Assembly: GCA_913056185.1 (NCBI GenBank)
Contig: CAJXLV010000016.1
Span: forward strand, 1-62,419
Length of the DNA: 62,419 nt
Source: an uncultured Bacteroidota bacterium
Lineage (GTDB): Bacteria > Bacteroidota > Rhodothermia > Rhodothermales > Salinibacteraceae
Direction: 5' to 3'
In this document: one piece after another, positions 46,798 to 54,597 of the stretch
Layout: each line of letters starts with the position of its first letter
Numbering within the stretch: the first letter of the stretch is position 1
Program-made: the position numbers and the translations under genes
The notes under the pieces: model-generated
Database searches by the model: none
The model's input: the letters and a program-made list of their open reading frames with translations, nothing else
What the model was told of the DNA's origin: nothing

Positions 46798-48472
46798 CGT
46801 CGCCGGCTTCGGGGCGAGACTCGGCGTGGGGCTCGGTCGCGTCCGGCTGGTTCCAGGGGTAGCTGTAGTGCGTAGCGGGATTGAAGTTTTCCTTGATGGC
46901 CCGCGGGGAGACCCACCGCATCAGGTTGTACGCCGAGCCCGCCTTGTCGTTGGTGCCGGAGCGTCGGGCACCGCCAAAGGGTTGCTGGCCCACCACGGCC
47001 CCCGTCGGCTTGTCATTGATGTAGAAATTCCCGGCGGCGTGCTCCAGCACATCCGACGCCGTGCGGATGGCGGCGCGGTCGCGGGCAAAGATGGAACCCG
47101 TCAGGCCGTACGGGGAGGTCTCGTTCACTTGCGAGAGGGTGTCCGCAAAAGCATCGTCTGGATAGACATAGACCGTTGTGATGGGTCCAAAGATTTCCTC
47201 CCGGAGGGTTTTTTCGTCGTGCGCATGGGCACGGACCAGGGTGGGAGCAATGAAGTAGCCGGTCGAGTCGTCGTATGTCCCGCCGTAAAGGAGTTCAGCG
47301 TTGTCGGCCTCACGGACGTGCTCGATGTAGTCCGTGATCTTGTCGAAGGCGCGCTGGTCGATCACCGCGTTCAGGAAGTTGCGGAAGTCTTCCGGCGGCC
47401 CCACGCTAATGTCGTCGAGCTGCGCAGTGATCTCATCGCGGATGTCGGGCCAGATGGAGGCGGGCATGTAGAGGCGAGAGGCGGCCGAGCATTTTTGGCC
47501 CTGGTACTCGTAGGCCCCGCGTACGACTGCCGTGGCCACCTGCTCGACGTGGGCAGAGGGATGGGCCACGATGAAGTCTTTGCCCCCTGTCTCGCCCACG
47601 ATGGTGGGGTAGGTGCGGTAGGTGTCGAGGTTGTTTCCGATTTCTGTCCAGAGGTGGTCGAAGGTGGCCTTAGAGCCGGTAAAGTGGAGGCCGGCGAAGT
47701 GCTCGGACGCCAGCGCCGGCCCCCCCACCGCTGCGCCGTCGTCGGCGGGCAGCATGTTGATGACGCCGGGCGGCAGCCCCGCTTCCTCCAGAATCTTGTA
47801 GGTAAAGTATGCGGAGTAAACGGAGCGCGAGGCGGGTTTCCAGAGGACAGTGTTGCCCATGAGGGCCGGAGCGGTGGGCAGGTTTCCCTGGATCGCGGTA
47901 AAGTTGAAGGGGGTCACTGCGAGCACGAAGCCCTCCAGCGGGCGGTACTGCATCTGGTTGCGGATGCCGGGGGCGTCGTTGGGCTGGTTGCGGTAGAGTT
48001 GTTCTGCGAAGTGGACGTTGAAGCGCAGAAAGTCGATCAGCTCACACGCGGCATCAATCTCCGCCTGGTGAATGCTTTTGCCCTGGCCCAGCATGGTCGC
48101 CGCGTTGAGGGTGTCGCGGTACGGGCCGGCGATCAGTTCGGCGGCGCGAAGAAAAATGGCGGCCCGGTCGGAGAAGTCCATCGCGGCCCATTCGGCCTTG
48201 GCGGCTTGGGCGGCCTCGATGGCGGAGGCCACCTCGTCGGCGCCGGACTGATGGACGCGTCCCAGCAGGTGCTGGTGGTCGTGCGGGGGGACGACGTCGG
48301 AGGTCTCGTCGGTAAACACGCTTTCGCCCCCGATGAAGGCAGGAATGTCGAGGGTCTGTGCGCGCAGGTCCTGCAGCCGGGCCTGTACGGACTGCCGCTC
48401 GGGCGAGCCGGGAGCGTAGGTGTGGGTCGGTTCGTTCTCGGGCGGAGCCGTTTCGGGATAGGCGTTGGTCAT
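46784..48472 (-). CDS. pruA: L-glutamate gamma-semialdehyde dehydrogenase (P5C dehydrogenase)
   Basis: This 562-residue aldehyde dehydrogenase matches the stand-alone P5CDH (type 1, mitochondrial-like) group. The conserved N-terminal extension IPAFIGGESVFTDETSDVVPPHDH is followed by VTPFNFTAIQGNLPTAPALMGN, the catalytic Glu region TIVGETGGKDF, the nucleophile region YEYQGQKCSAASRLY, and INDKPTGAVVGQQPFGGARRSGTNDKAG. It oxidises glutamate semialdehyde from proline (and ornithine) breakdown to glutamate using NAD+. No proline dehydrogenase gene (putA or prodh) lies in the window, so that partner must be elsewhere. The extra N-terminal 35 residues are acidic and polar, as expected for a halophile. 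It diverges from the LolC/E-type permease gene with about 300 bp between starts. Confidence 0.93.
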   Translation of the reverse strand: MTNAYPETAPPENEPTHTYAPGSPERQSVQARLQDLRAQTLDIPAFIGGESVFTDETSDVVPPHDHQHLLGRVHQSGADEVASAIEAAQAAKAEWAAMDFSDRAAIFLRAAELIAGPYRDTLNAATMLGQGKSIHQAEIDAACELIDFLRFNVHFAEQLYRNQPNDAPGIRNQMQYRPLEGFVLAVTPFNFTAIQGNLPTAPALMGNTVLWKPASRSVYSAYFTYKILEEAGLPPGVINMLPADDGAAVGGPALASEHFAGLHFTGSKATFDHLWTEIGNNLDTYRTYPTIVGETGGKDFIVAHPSAHVEQVATAVVRGAYEYQGQKCSAASRLYMPASIWPDIRDEITAQLDDISVGPPEDFRNFLNAVIDQRAFDKITDYIEHVREADNAELLYGGTYDDSTGYFIAPTLVRAHAHDEKTLREEIFGPITTVYVYPDDAFADTLSQVNETSPYGLTGSIFARDRAAIRTASDVLEHAAGNFYINDKPTGAVVGQQPFGGARRSGTNDKAGSAYNLMRWVSPRAIKENFNPATHYSYPWNQPDATEPHAESRPEAGDGAVA

Positions 48473-48770
48473 GGGGCAGGGGGGTGGGAAAACAGGGACC
48501 GATGAGAGGGGACCTGCCGGGGCGTCTCCGGTTGGGGACGGCTACGGACGGGAGCCCTTCGCGGAGCGACCCCTGCAGGCGGCATGTTTTTGATACTCGG
48601 TGGGAATACGCGTCGTACTTTTCGGTTGTTCGACGAGAGAGGCGCGAGGGCCCTCGCGTTCCCTGACGCTGGGGCTCTGAAACGATGCTCTCGGTGGGGA
48701 GCCCCCTTCAGGCGGAGGGATCTTCTGCGGGGGCGCCGTGGTTTTGGCCTTTCCCACTTTTCTGCGTAGG
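48473..48770. other. Divergent intergenic region between pruA and the permease gene
   Basis: The 298 bp hold the two divergent promoters. I see no gene or strong hairpin. Several short frames are open, but none has a recognisable product. Confidence 0.4.
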
Positions 48771-50033
48771 ATGTCGCCTGCCTGCTGCGTGCCTTTTCTG
48801 TTCGAGCGTTTTGTGTCGGTCCGGTATCTCCGTGGGGCAGAGGGGCAGCGCGAGGGGCGCAGTTTTCTTCGCTTCATCACCTACGTTGCTGTAGGGGGCG
48901 TCACGTTGGGCGTCGCGGCGCTGCTTCTGGCGCTTGCCATCGTGCGGGGCTTTAGCCGAGAAATCGAGAACAAGATCGTGGGCTTTGGGGCGCACATCCA
49001 GGTGACAAATTACCTCCAGGGGGAGCCCCTTTCGGACGGCGCGTCACTCAGAGAGCGCCTGCAATCTACGGATGGGGTGGCAGCGGTGACGGCGGTGGTG
49101 GAGCAGCCGGTGTTGTTGCGTACGCCGGCGGAGGCCATTGACGGGGTCGTGCTGCTGGGCGTAGACCAAGCGCCGCGGTACGTGCGCTCGCGTGTGACAG
49201 AGGGGGCTTTTGATGTGGCGGACGTGTCGGGGGAGGGCGGTGGGCTGGTGGTGGGTGCGGACCTGGCCACGCGCCTGGGCCTGTCGATCGGGGAGACGGT
49301 GACGGTGTTTGCGATGCAAGAGGGCAAAGGAGCCATGGGGCTGGAGCCGCCGCGTGTGGCGCAGCTGCGAGTGCGGGGCATTTACGACACGTCCCTGAAG
49401 AATATTGATGACGTGTATGTTTTTGGCGCCCTCTCCCAGGCGCGTCGACTGGGGGAGGTGCCGGGGGGGGGCGTGAGTCGGTTGAATGTGACTGTCGACG
49501 ACCCCGCGCACATCGACCGGCTGGCGTCCGATCTGCAGGCCGACCTTGGCTTTCCCGTCGCTACACGAACGATTTACCAGCAGTACGCGGGGCTGTTTGC
49601 GTGGGTAGACCTGCAGCAGAGCATTATTCCGCTGGTCATTGGCGTGATTGTGCTCGTGGCGGCGTTTAACATCATTGGAGCCCTGTTGATGATGGTGTTG
49701 GAGAAAACCCGTGAGATTGGGGTGCTGAAGAGCCTGGGGACCTCGGATGCCACTCTTCAGCGCTTGTTTTTGGGCCTGGGGCTCCTGATCGGCGGACTCG
49801 GTACGGGTCTGGGGGCCACGTTGGCCCTCACGCTTGCCGCACTCCAGCAACAGTTTGGCCTGATCTCTCTGCCTGCGGACGCGTACTACATGACGACGGC
49901 TCCCATTGGGCTTCACCCGCTGGACTACCTGGGGGTGGGAGGCGGCACAATTCTGCTGTGCGGGCTCGCGGCGTATATTCCAGCTCGTGTGGCGGCCCGC
50001 GTGGAACCGGTCCGTGCTATTCGGTTCGAGTAG
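48771..50033 (+). CDS. LolC/LolE-type ABC transporter permease
   Basis: The 420-residue protein has the MacB/LolCE layout. An N-terminal amphipathic segment FERFVSVRYLRGAEGQ is followed by a first membrane helix at about residues 35-60 (YVAVGGVTLGVAALLLALAIVRGF), then a 240-residue periplasmic domain, then three C-terminal helices (SIIPLVIGVIVLVAAFNIIGALLMM, LFLGLGLLIGGLGTGLGATLAL, GGGTILLCGLAAYIPARVAARVEPVRAIRFE). The motif EKTREIGVLKSLG between helices 2 and 3 is typical. It should extract lipoproteins from the inner membrane together with a LolD ATPase, whose gene is not adjacent. The start at 48771 (ATG) is preferred over a GTG at 48738 because the second region is rich in non-family residues. 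The peroxiredoxin gene follows 52 bp downstream. Confidence 0.87.
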   Translation: MSPACCVPFLFERFVSVRYLRGAEGQREGRSFLRFITYVAVGGVTLGVAALLLALAIVRGFSREIENKIVGFGAHIQVTNYLQGEPLSDGASLRERLQSTDGVAAVTAVVEQPVLLRTPAEAIDGVVLLGVDQAPRYVRSRVTEGAFDVADVSGEGGGLVVGADLATRLGLSIGETVTVFAMQEGKGAMGLEPPRVAQLRVRGIYDTSLKNIDDVYVFGALSQARRLGEVPGGGVSRLNVTVDDPAHIDRLASDLQADLGFPVATRTIYQQYAGLFAWVDLQQSIIPLVIGVIVLVAAFNIIGALLMMVLEKTREIGVLKSLGTSDATLQRLFLGLGLLIGGLGTGLGATLALTLAALQQQFGLISLPADAYYMTTAPIGLHPLDYLGVGGGTILLCGLAAYIPARVAARVEPVRAIRFE

Positions 50034-50085
50034 TGCATGTGCATCACCATTTTTTCTTTGTTCTCCCAATAGACGTTATCCGTCC

Positions 50086-50580
50086 ATGGATTCTTCTTCT
50101 CAGTCGTCCGCTCCCACAGTGGGGAGCCGGGCGCCGGATTTTGTGCTCTATACCGACGAACAGACGCCGTGGCGCTTGTCCGATCATACGGATGAACCGG
50201 TGGTGCTGCTGTTTTTCCCCGGGGCGTTCACGAGCGTGTGTACCTCGGAGATGAACGCGGTCAACCAGGAGCTTGACGCGTACCACGGGGCGCATGTGGT
50301 GGGCATCTCCACCGATTCCCCGTTTGTGCTCTCCGAGTTTCGCTCGGTGGAGCAGCTGGACTTTCCGTTACTGAGCGATCATGACGCGGTTGTCTCCGCG
50401 CAGTACGGCTCGAAGTACGCAGAAGACTTTACCTCGATGGAGCTGGACCGCATCGCGAAGCGGTCGGCGTTTGTAGTGGACGGGAAAGGGATTGTCCAAT
50501 ACGCTGAGGTGCTGGACAATGCCGGGCAGCAGCCGGACTTTGATGCGGTCAAGGAGACGGTGCAGTCCCTAACAGGGTAG
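50086..50580 (+). CDS. Peroxiredoxin (AhpC/TSA, Bcp/AhpE-like)
   Basis: The 164-residue protein has the thioredoxin-like peroxiredoxin core. APDFVLYTDEQTPWRLSDH is followed by VVLLFFPGAFTSVCTSEM, with the peroxidatic Cys in the PxxxTxxC motif as TSVCTSE. VVGISTDSPFVLSEF and FPLLSDHDAVVSAQYG follow, with the conserved Arg in IAKRSAFVVD. No second Cys is obvious, so it is probably a 1-Cys-type enzyme recycled by an external thiol. It reduces H2O2 and organic peroxides. The ORF is open back to 49906, but the ATG at 50086 places the start where the family begins. It converges with purC, with a terminator hairpin between them. Confidence 0.93.
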   Translation: MDSSSQSSAPTVGSRAPDFVLYTDEQTPWRLSDHTDEPVVLLFFPGAFTSVCTSEMNAVNQELDAYHGAHVVGISTDSPFVLSEFRSVEQLDFPLLSDHDAVVSAQYGSKYAEDFTSMELDRIAKRSAFVVDGKGIVQYAEVLDNAGQQPDFDAVKETVQSLTG

Positions 50581-50593
50581 AAAGGCCCAGCAA

Positions 50594-50657
50594 AAAATTG
50601 GACCGTGGAACATGGAGCGGCTCGACCAGAACGGGTGCTCCACTGTTCCAGGTCTCC
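50594..50657 (-). terminator. Terminator between purC and the peroxiredoxin gene
   Basis: TGGAACATGGAGC (50606-50618) and GCTCCACTGTTCCA (50637-50650) form a 13-bp stem with one bulged base. Read on the minus strand the stem is followed by CGGTCC and AATTTTTT, so it should end the purC transcript. On the plus strand no T-run follows. Confidence 0.7.
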
Positions 50658-50658
50658 T

Positions 50659-50676
50659 TTATGTCTGTTATTGCAA
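50659..50676 (+). promoter_or_regulatory. Half-site matching the GntR operator
   Basis: TTATGTCTGTTATTGCAA contains ATGTCT, then GTT, then ATTGCAA, exactly the half of the GntR operator dyad at 46072-46101. A 17-base copy (TTATGTCTGTTATTGCA) also lies at 54234-54250. Here it sits between the purC stop and its terminator, an odd place for an operator, so it may belong to an unrecognised small transcript or a repeat. Confidence 0.4.
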
Positions 50677-50734
50677 GATCGCGTCTAAAGATGAAAGCAG
50701 GCCAAGGTGCAGTAGAGGAAGGTAGCTGTGTCGC

Positions 50735-51706
50735 CTACTTTGTGGCGGGCGCAAATGCGGAGAGGTTCTCCCGGATACGCTCTTCGGGGTCGGGATGCGT
50801 GTCTGGTTTGAAGGGACGCCCCGTGACCGTTTCGTAGAGCTCGACGTAGCGTTCGGTGACGCGGACCCGGAGGGATTCTGGGAGGTCGGGCATGGTGTCG
50901 TTGGCCCTTCCCTGAAAGCCGTGATCCATAAGCCATTCGCGCACAAACTCTTTGGAGAGCTGCGGTTGGGGACGGCCCTGGCGCAATCGCTCCTCGTACC
51001 CGTCCTGGTAGTAATAGCGCGAGGAGTCGGGGGTGTGCACCTCGTCAATGAGCACCAACTTGCCGTCGGGTGTGCGACCGAATTCGTATTTGGTATCGAC
51101 CAGGAGGAGGCCCTGCTCTGCGGCCATCTCCGTCCCCCGTCGGAAGAGCGCGTGTGCATGGTCGGCGAGTTGGTCGTAGGTGGACCGGTCGATGCCGGTA
51201 TGGTCGATGGCGGCCTGCGGGGTGACGTCCTGGTCGTGCCCCTCTGCGGCCTTGGTGGTGGGGGTAAGAATAGGGGCGGGCAGTTTTTCGCCTTCGTGGA
51301 GCCCGTCGGGCAGAGAGGCACCGCACAGCGTGCGGACCCCGCGCTTGTATTCGCGCCAGGCATGCCCGGCCAGGTATCCGCGCACCACAAATTCAATGGG
51401 AATGGGCGTGCAGCGCTGGGCCACCGTCACGTTGGGATCGGGCACCGACTGTACGTGGTTGGGCACGAGGTCTTCGGTGGCCTCGAAGAAAAACGCGGCT
51501 GTCTGGTTGAGGACCTGCCCCTTGAACGGGATGGTCTGGGCCAGCACATGATCGAAGGCAGAGATGCGGTCGCTGGTAACCAGGATCAGCCGGTCGTCGT
51601 GCCGATAGGTGTCACGCACCTTTCCGTGAGACCGGGTGCCGAGGGCATCAAGCTCTGTGCGGTGGAGGGTGTGGTTGAGGTGAGTCTTGATTTGGCGGCG
51701 GTCCAT
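50735..51706 (-). CDS. purC: Phosphoribosylaminoimidazole-succinocarboxamide synthase
   Basis: PurC joins CAIR and aspartate to SAICAR in purine synthesis. The 323-residue protein belongs to the longer, yeast ADE1-like group, with KVRDTYRHDDRLILVTSDRISAFD, IPFKGQVLNQTAAFFFEAT, IEFVVRGYLAGHAW, and the metal and ATP-binding segments LLVDTKYEFGRTPDGKLVLIDEVHTPDSSRYY. All conserved residues are visible. The gene follows a LacI-type regulator gene on the same strand with 51 bp between them. Whether that regulator controls purC is inference. A terminator lies downstream. No other pur gene is in the window. Confidence 0.97.
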   Translation of the reverse strand: MDRRQIKTHLNHTLHRTELDALGTRSHGKVRDTYRHDDRLILVTSDRISAFDHVLAQTIPFKGQVLNQTAAFFFEATEDLVPNHVQSVPDPNVTVAQRCTPIPIEFVVRGYLAGHAWREYKRGVRTLCGASLPDGLHEGEKLPAPILTPTTKAAEGHDQDVTPQAAIDHTGIDRSTYDQLADHAHALFRRGTEMAAEQGLLLVDTKYEFGRTPDGKLVLIDEVHTPDSSRYYYQDGYEERLRQGRPQPQLSKEFVREWLMDHGFQGRANDTMPDLPESLRVRVTERYVELYETVTGRPFKPDTHPDPEERIRENLSAFAPATK

Positions 51707-51757
51707 GGTGGGGCAGGAGAACGCAGAAGAGTCGAAGGGCTCGTGTCGACGCAGCGA

Positions 51758-52786
51758 TTAGGGATTGCGGCTCGACTTCCGGACCTGTAGGCGAGGCTCC
51801 ACAAGGCGTGAGACATACTCCTCGGGCCCGTCCCGGTCCAGTCGGTCCAGGAGCAGATCGGTGGCCGTATTGCCCACGTTGTGCATGTTCTGCGCCACGC
51901 TCGTGAGCCCAATGAAGCGGCTGACCTTAATGTCGTCGTATCCCACAAACGCAAAGTCTTCCGGGACCTTCAGGCCTTCCTCGCGCAGGGCCTGCCAGGC
52001 GCCAATGGCTTGCACGTCGCTGCTGGCGAAGGCCGCATCGACGGGCTGGTCGAGCGCGAAAAGGTCCTGCATGGCCTCGTACCCCGACTCTTCGCTGAAG
52101 CCGTCATGCTTTCGCGTATGGCCGTGGACCACAAGGTCGGGGTCGAACGCGATGCCGGCCTCTTCCAGCCCCTGGCGGTACCCGGCCACGCGGGCATCGC
52201 GGATGCGGTTGTGATGAGGGGTGGTAATCATGCCGATGCGAGAGTATCCCTCCTCGATCAGATGATCCACCGCCATCTTTGCGCCAGGCTCATCGTTCCA
52301 GTAGAAGGAGTCGAAGCCCTCCAGGTACGAACCCACCAGGACAACAGGCGCCCCCAGCATGCTGAGCTCTTCGGCGAGCTCGTCGTCCGAGCCGACACCA
52401 ACGATTAAAAGGCCGTCCATGGCGCCGCCTTCCAGGAAGTTGTGGAGCGTTCGCTGGGGAGCCTCCCACTCCAAGTCGCAAAGCAGAAGGTCGATGTCTT
52501 CGTCGTCGAGCCGATCCCGAACCCCCTTCAGTAGTTCGTTGTGGAAGGGCGTGGTAAAGGTGGGGACGGCCACGGAAATCGTTTTGCGCGTGTGCTCCGC
52601 GAGGCTTTTGGCGGTGCGGTTGGGGCGAAATTGAAGCTCCCGGATGGCTCGCAGAACGCGTTCCCGGGTGCCGTCGGCCACGTCTTGAGAGTCGTTGAGC
52701 ACCCGCGAGACAGTGGAGATCGCGACGCCGGCCTGGTCGGCAACGTCATAGATGGTGGGCTTGGATGTACGGCTGTCCTCAGTCAT
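51758..52786 (-). CDS. LacI family transcriptional regulator
   Basis: The 342-residue protein starts with a LacI HTH (TIYDVADQAGVAISTVSRVLNDSQDVADGTRERVLRAIRELQF) and continues with a PurR/LacI periplasmic-binding-type sensor domain (ISVAVPTFTTPFHNELLKGV, GLLIVGVGSDDEL, RDARVAGYRQGLEEAG, DAAFASSDVQAIGAWQALREEGLKVPEDFAFVGYDD). The ligand is probably a sugar or nucleobase, but no carbohydrate genes are adjacent. It precedes purC, 51 bp apart. A PurR-like role is therefore possible, though PurR-type regulation is normally limited to gamma-proteobacteria. I saw no LacI-type palindromic operator with confidence in the 100 bp upstream. Confidence 0.92.
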   Translation of the reverse strand: MTEDSRTSKPTIYDVADQAGVAISTVSRVLNDSQDVADGTRERVLRAIRELQFRPNRTAKSLAEHTRKTISVAVPTFTTPFHNELLKGVRDRLDDEDIDLLLCDLEWEAPQRTLHNFLEGGAMDGLLIVGVGSDDELAEELSMLGAPVVLVGSYLEGFDSFYWNDEPGAKMAVDHLIEEGYSRIGMITTPHHNRIRDARVAGYRQGLEEAGIAFDPDLVVHGHTRKHDGFSEESGYEAMQDLFALDQPVDAAFASSDVQAIGAWQALREEGLKVPEDFAFVGYDDIKVSRFIGLTSVAQNMHNVGNTATDLLLDRLDRDGPEEYVSRLVEPRLQVRKSSRNP

Positions 52787-53223
52787 GGGCTTAGCGCCGG
52801 ATGGTGGAAAAAAATGAGGCCCGTTTGGGATTCAGCGAGGGAGGCTCTATGGCATTGGGGAGAGCAGCAGTGTTGGGGGAGGGTGCGAGAAGGGCCTGTA
52901 GGACGTCTGGCTTTCGCCGGGTGGGTTGGCGATGTATCACCGCCAGGGGATCCTTCTCGGGGTCGAAGAGGACGTTAAAGGCACGCTCTTCGGAAATCCA
53001 TCAAACTGTGATGTTTGGGAATAGCGTTATGAAGCAAGAAGTCGAACGCACATACTGATGCAGCAACGAATCTCCGTAGGGATGAGCAGGCCCGAACTGG
53101 TGTAGCGGCTTCGAAAGCATCCGGGCAGCGGGGGAATCCCGACGCGTTCAAAGTCGTCGGCCCTGCTGGGTGAGACACTGCTCTATGAACAGTAGCTCCC
53201 CCTGGCTTCAGCCAGGAGAGAAG
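52787..53223. mobile_element. Gene-free stretch ending in an IS200/IS605-like right-end hairpin
   Basis: No functional gene is seen. At the right side CCTGGCT (53201-53207) and AGCCAGG (53210-53216) form a perfect hairpin, in the context CTCCC-CTGGCTTCAGCCAGG-AGAGAAGTCAA. This resembles the right ends of IS200/IS605 (TnpB-type) elements. A short frame before it (about 53112-53194, ending LLGETLLYEQ-stop) could be the last scrap of a TnpB-like gene, but it is too short to prove. The hairpin might instead belong to the 3' end of the ThiD-like gene, which stops at 53224. Confidence 0.3.
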
Positions 53224-54072
53224 TCAATCCTCCTTTACCTCCGAGAGTGTGGGGGCGTTCTCTAAGGCATCAAAAAAAGTGGACGATTGGTGCGCCGAGG
53301 GTTGCTGATTGGCGGTGCGGAGGGCTTCCGAGACGCGGCCTTTGGCTTTTTGTAGGGCTTCTTCGTAGGCGTCGCCGGCCTGAAGGTTGCGCAGGACAGG
53401 GAGGAGCAGCCCGCTGGACGCGCCGTGCAGGGCCTCGATATTGGCGAGGCGCGGTGCTTCAAACAGAGCAAAGTCCTCCCCGTCAAAGAACAGATCGAGG
53501 GCGTAGTCCGGGGGGCTGTTGTCCGTTTCGTAGAAGTGGGTGGGCAGCTTGCCGCAGCGGAGGAGCACCTGGGCAGCGCCTTGCTGCGCTACGCGCTGCG
53601 CAGCCACCTGGGCATCGTCGAGGCTGGGAATTTCCATGCCCGCCACGAGGGCCGCGTCTTGGCGGCGGAGGGTGACCAGGTCGGGAACCTCAAGGTGCGA
53701 GGTCGCAGCCTTGAGGCCGCGCTGCCCCAGCACATCTTCACCACTGGGGCCACTCACCGTCAGGTCGTATACCACGGGGCCATCCATCGTCGACAGGTGC
53801 TCGAAGACGTGGTTTGCCGCGGCAGCGTCGCCAATGATTCCAACCTTGGCCGCCGTGGGGAGTTGCGTTTCGAAGACGTGCTCCAGTTGAGCCGCCACGG
53901 TGTCAGAGGGCACATTCAGCACGTCGGTCACGATGCCGTGCCCGGCAACGACGTGAGCAGTGCAAATGGGATGTGCCGTGCCGGACAGTGCCTGGGTGGA
54001 GAGAAGGTCGGCCTTCAGTCCGCGCTCGATGCCAGGATAGAGCGCACCGATCACGAGCGGATGAAACTGCAT
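53224..54072 (-). CDS. Divergent ThiD-like (phosphomethylpyrimidine kinase fold) protein
   Basis: The 282-residue protein follows the ThiD/ribokinase layout. PLVIGALYPGIERGLKADLLSTQALSG aligns with the family's substrate-binding start (GSD..GGAGIQADL). TAHVVAGHGIVTDVLNVPSDTVAAQLEHVFE, then AAKVGIIGDAAA, then GPVVYDLTVSGPSGEDVL follow the same order. However, the catalytic anion-hole motif GTGC near the C-terminus reads ALHGASSGLLLPVL, so the key Cys is missing. It may be a sensor or a kinase with altered chemistry. The frame is open upstream to 54213, but homology starts at the ATG at 54072. It diverges from the GTP cyclohydrolase fusion gene, 525 bp away, and shares an unusual upstream region with it. 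Confidence 0.65.
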   Translation of the reverse strand: MQFHPLVIGALYPGIERGLKADLLSTQALSGTAHPICTAHVVAGHGIVTDVLNVPSDTVAAQLEHVFETQLPTAAKVGIIGDAAAANHVFEHLSTMDGPVVYDLTVSGPSGEDVLGQRGLKAATSHLEVPDLVTLRRQDAALVAGMEIPSLDDAQVAAQRVAQQGAAQVLLRCGKLPTHFYETDNSPPDYALDLFFDGEDFALFEAPRLANIEALHGASSGLLLPVLRNLQAGDAYEEALQKAKGRVSEALRTANQQPSAHQSSTFFDALENAPTLSEVKED

Positions 54073-54597
54073 GGGGGGTATACCTGCGACCAAAAAGGGA
54101 GCAATAAAATGAGCCGAAAGACCATAACCGGTGCGCCTGCCACATCGTTTGGACGACGCTCGCTCGTTCGGCGATTCAGCCGGGACCTCTTCGAAGATTC
54201 TGTTATTATTCACATGGTACTTTGCCCCTCCTGTTATGTCTGTTATTGCAGAGGGCGTGTTGTGTTTTCAAGTGGATTCCTTTGGCCAACAAGGGAGGGC
54301 AGGGATGGAAAACCAGAGTTCTTTAAAAAGCGTAGCGTCTACCCGCCTACCCCAAATCGTCTTGCGATGACGACGACAGTGCTCTCTGCGGATGGCAGAA
54401 TGAGCCTTTCTGGGGAGCTTCGCTTCGGGTCCCTCAACCGTAGCGTTGCTGCAACAGGTCTTTTTCAGAGAAACAACAGTCGTCCGCTGGTCATTCCGAT
54501 TTTTCGCACAGTCGGCGCTTTCTGGCCCTGGTCGTGAGTGTCTTACTGCGCGGTCTGCTTTCGCTCGTTTGCTTCTGCCTTCAGTTGCCGCCTCGGC
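54073..54597. promoter_or_regulatory. Divergent regulatory region with GntR-type half-site
   Basis: This 525-bp region is AT-richer than its surroundings and contains no credible gene. It holds ATGTCT-GTT-ATTGCA (54236-54250), the same half-site as in the GntR operator, and a weaker ATTCTGTTATT (54197-54207). It lies between the ThiD-like gene and the cyclohydrolase fusion gene. I looked for FMN and TPP riboswitch cores and saw neither. Confidence 0.45.

Noticed and set aside
46826..48505. 559-codon plus-strand frame opposite pruA
   Set aside because: pruA on the minus strand has a complete aldehyde dehydrogenase active site; the opposite frame is a shadow.
52801..53058. 85-codon frame in the gap upstream of the LacI gene
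   Set aside because: No family, composition unlike neighbours, and it overlaps the probable element remnant; it has no conserved start context.
54073..54597. FMN or TPP riboswitch before the cyclohydrolase fusion or the ThiD-like gene
   Set aside because: Neither conserved riboswitch core could be found on either strand.
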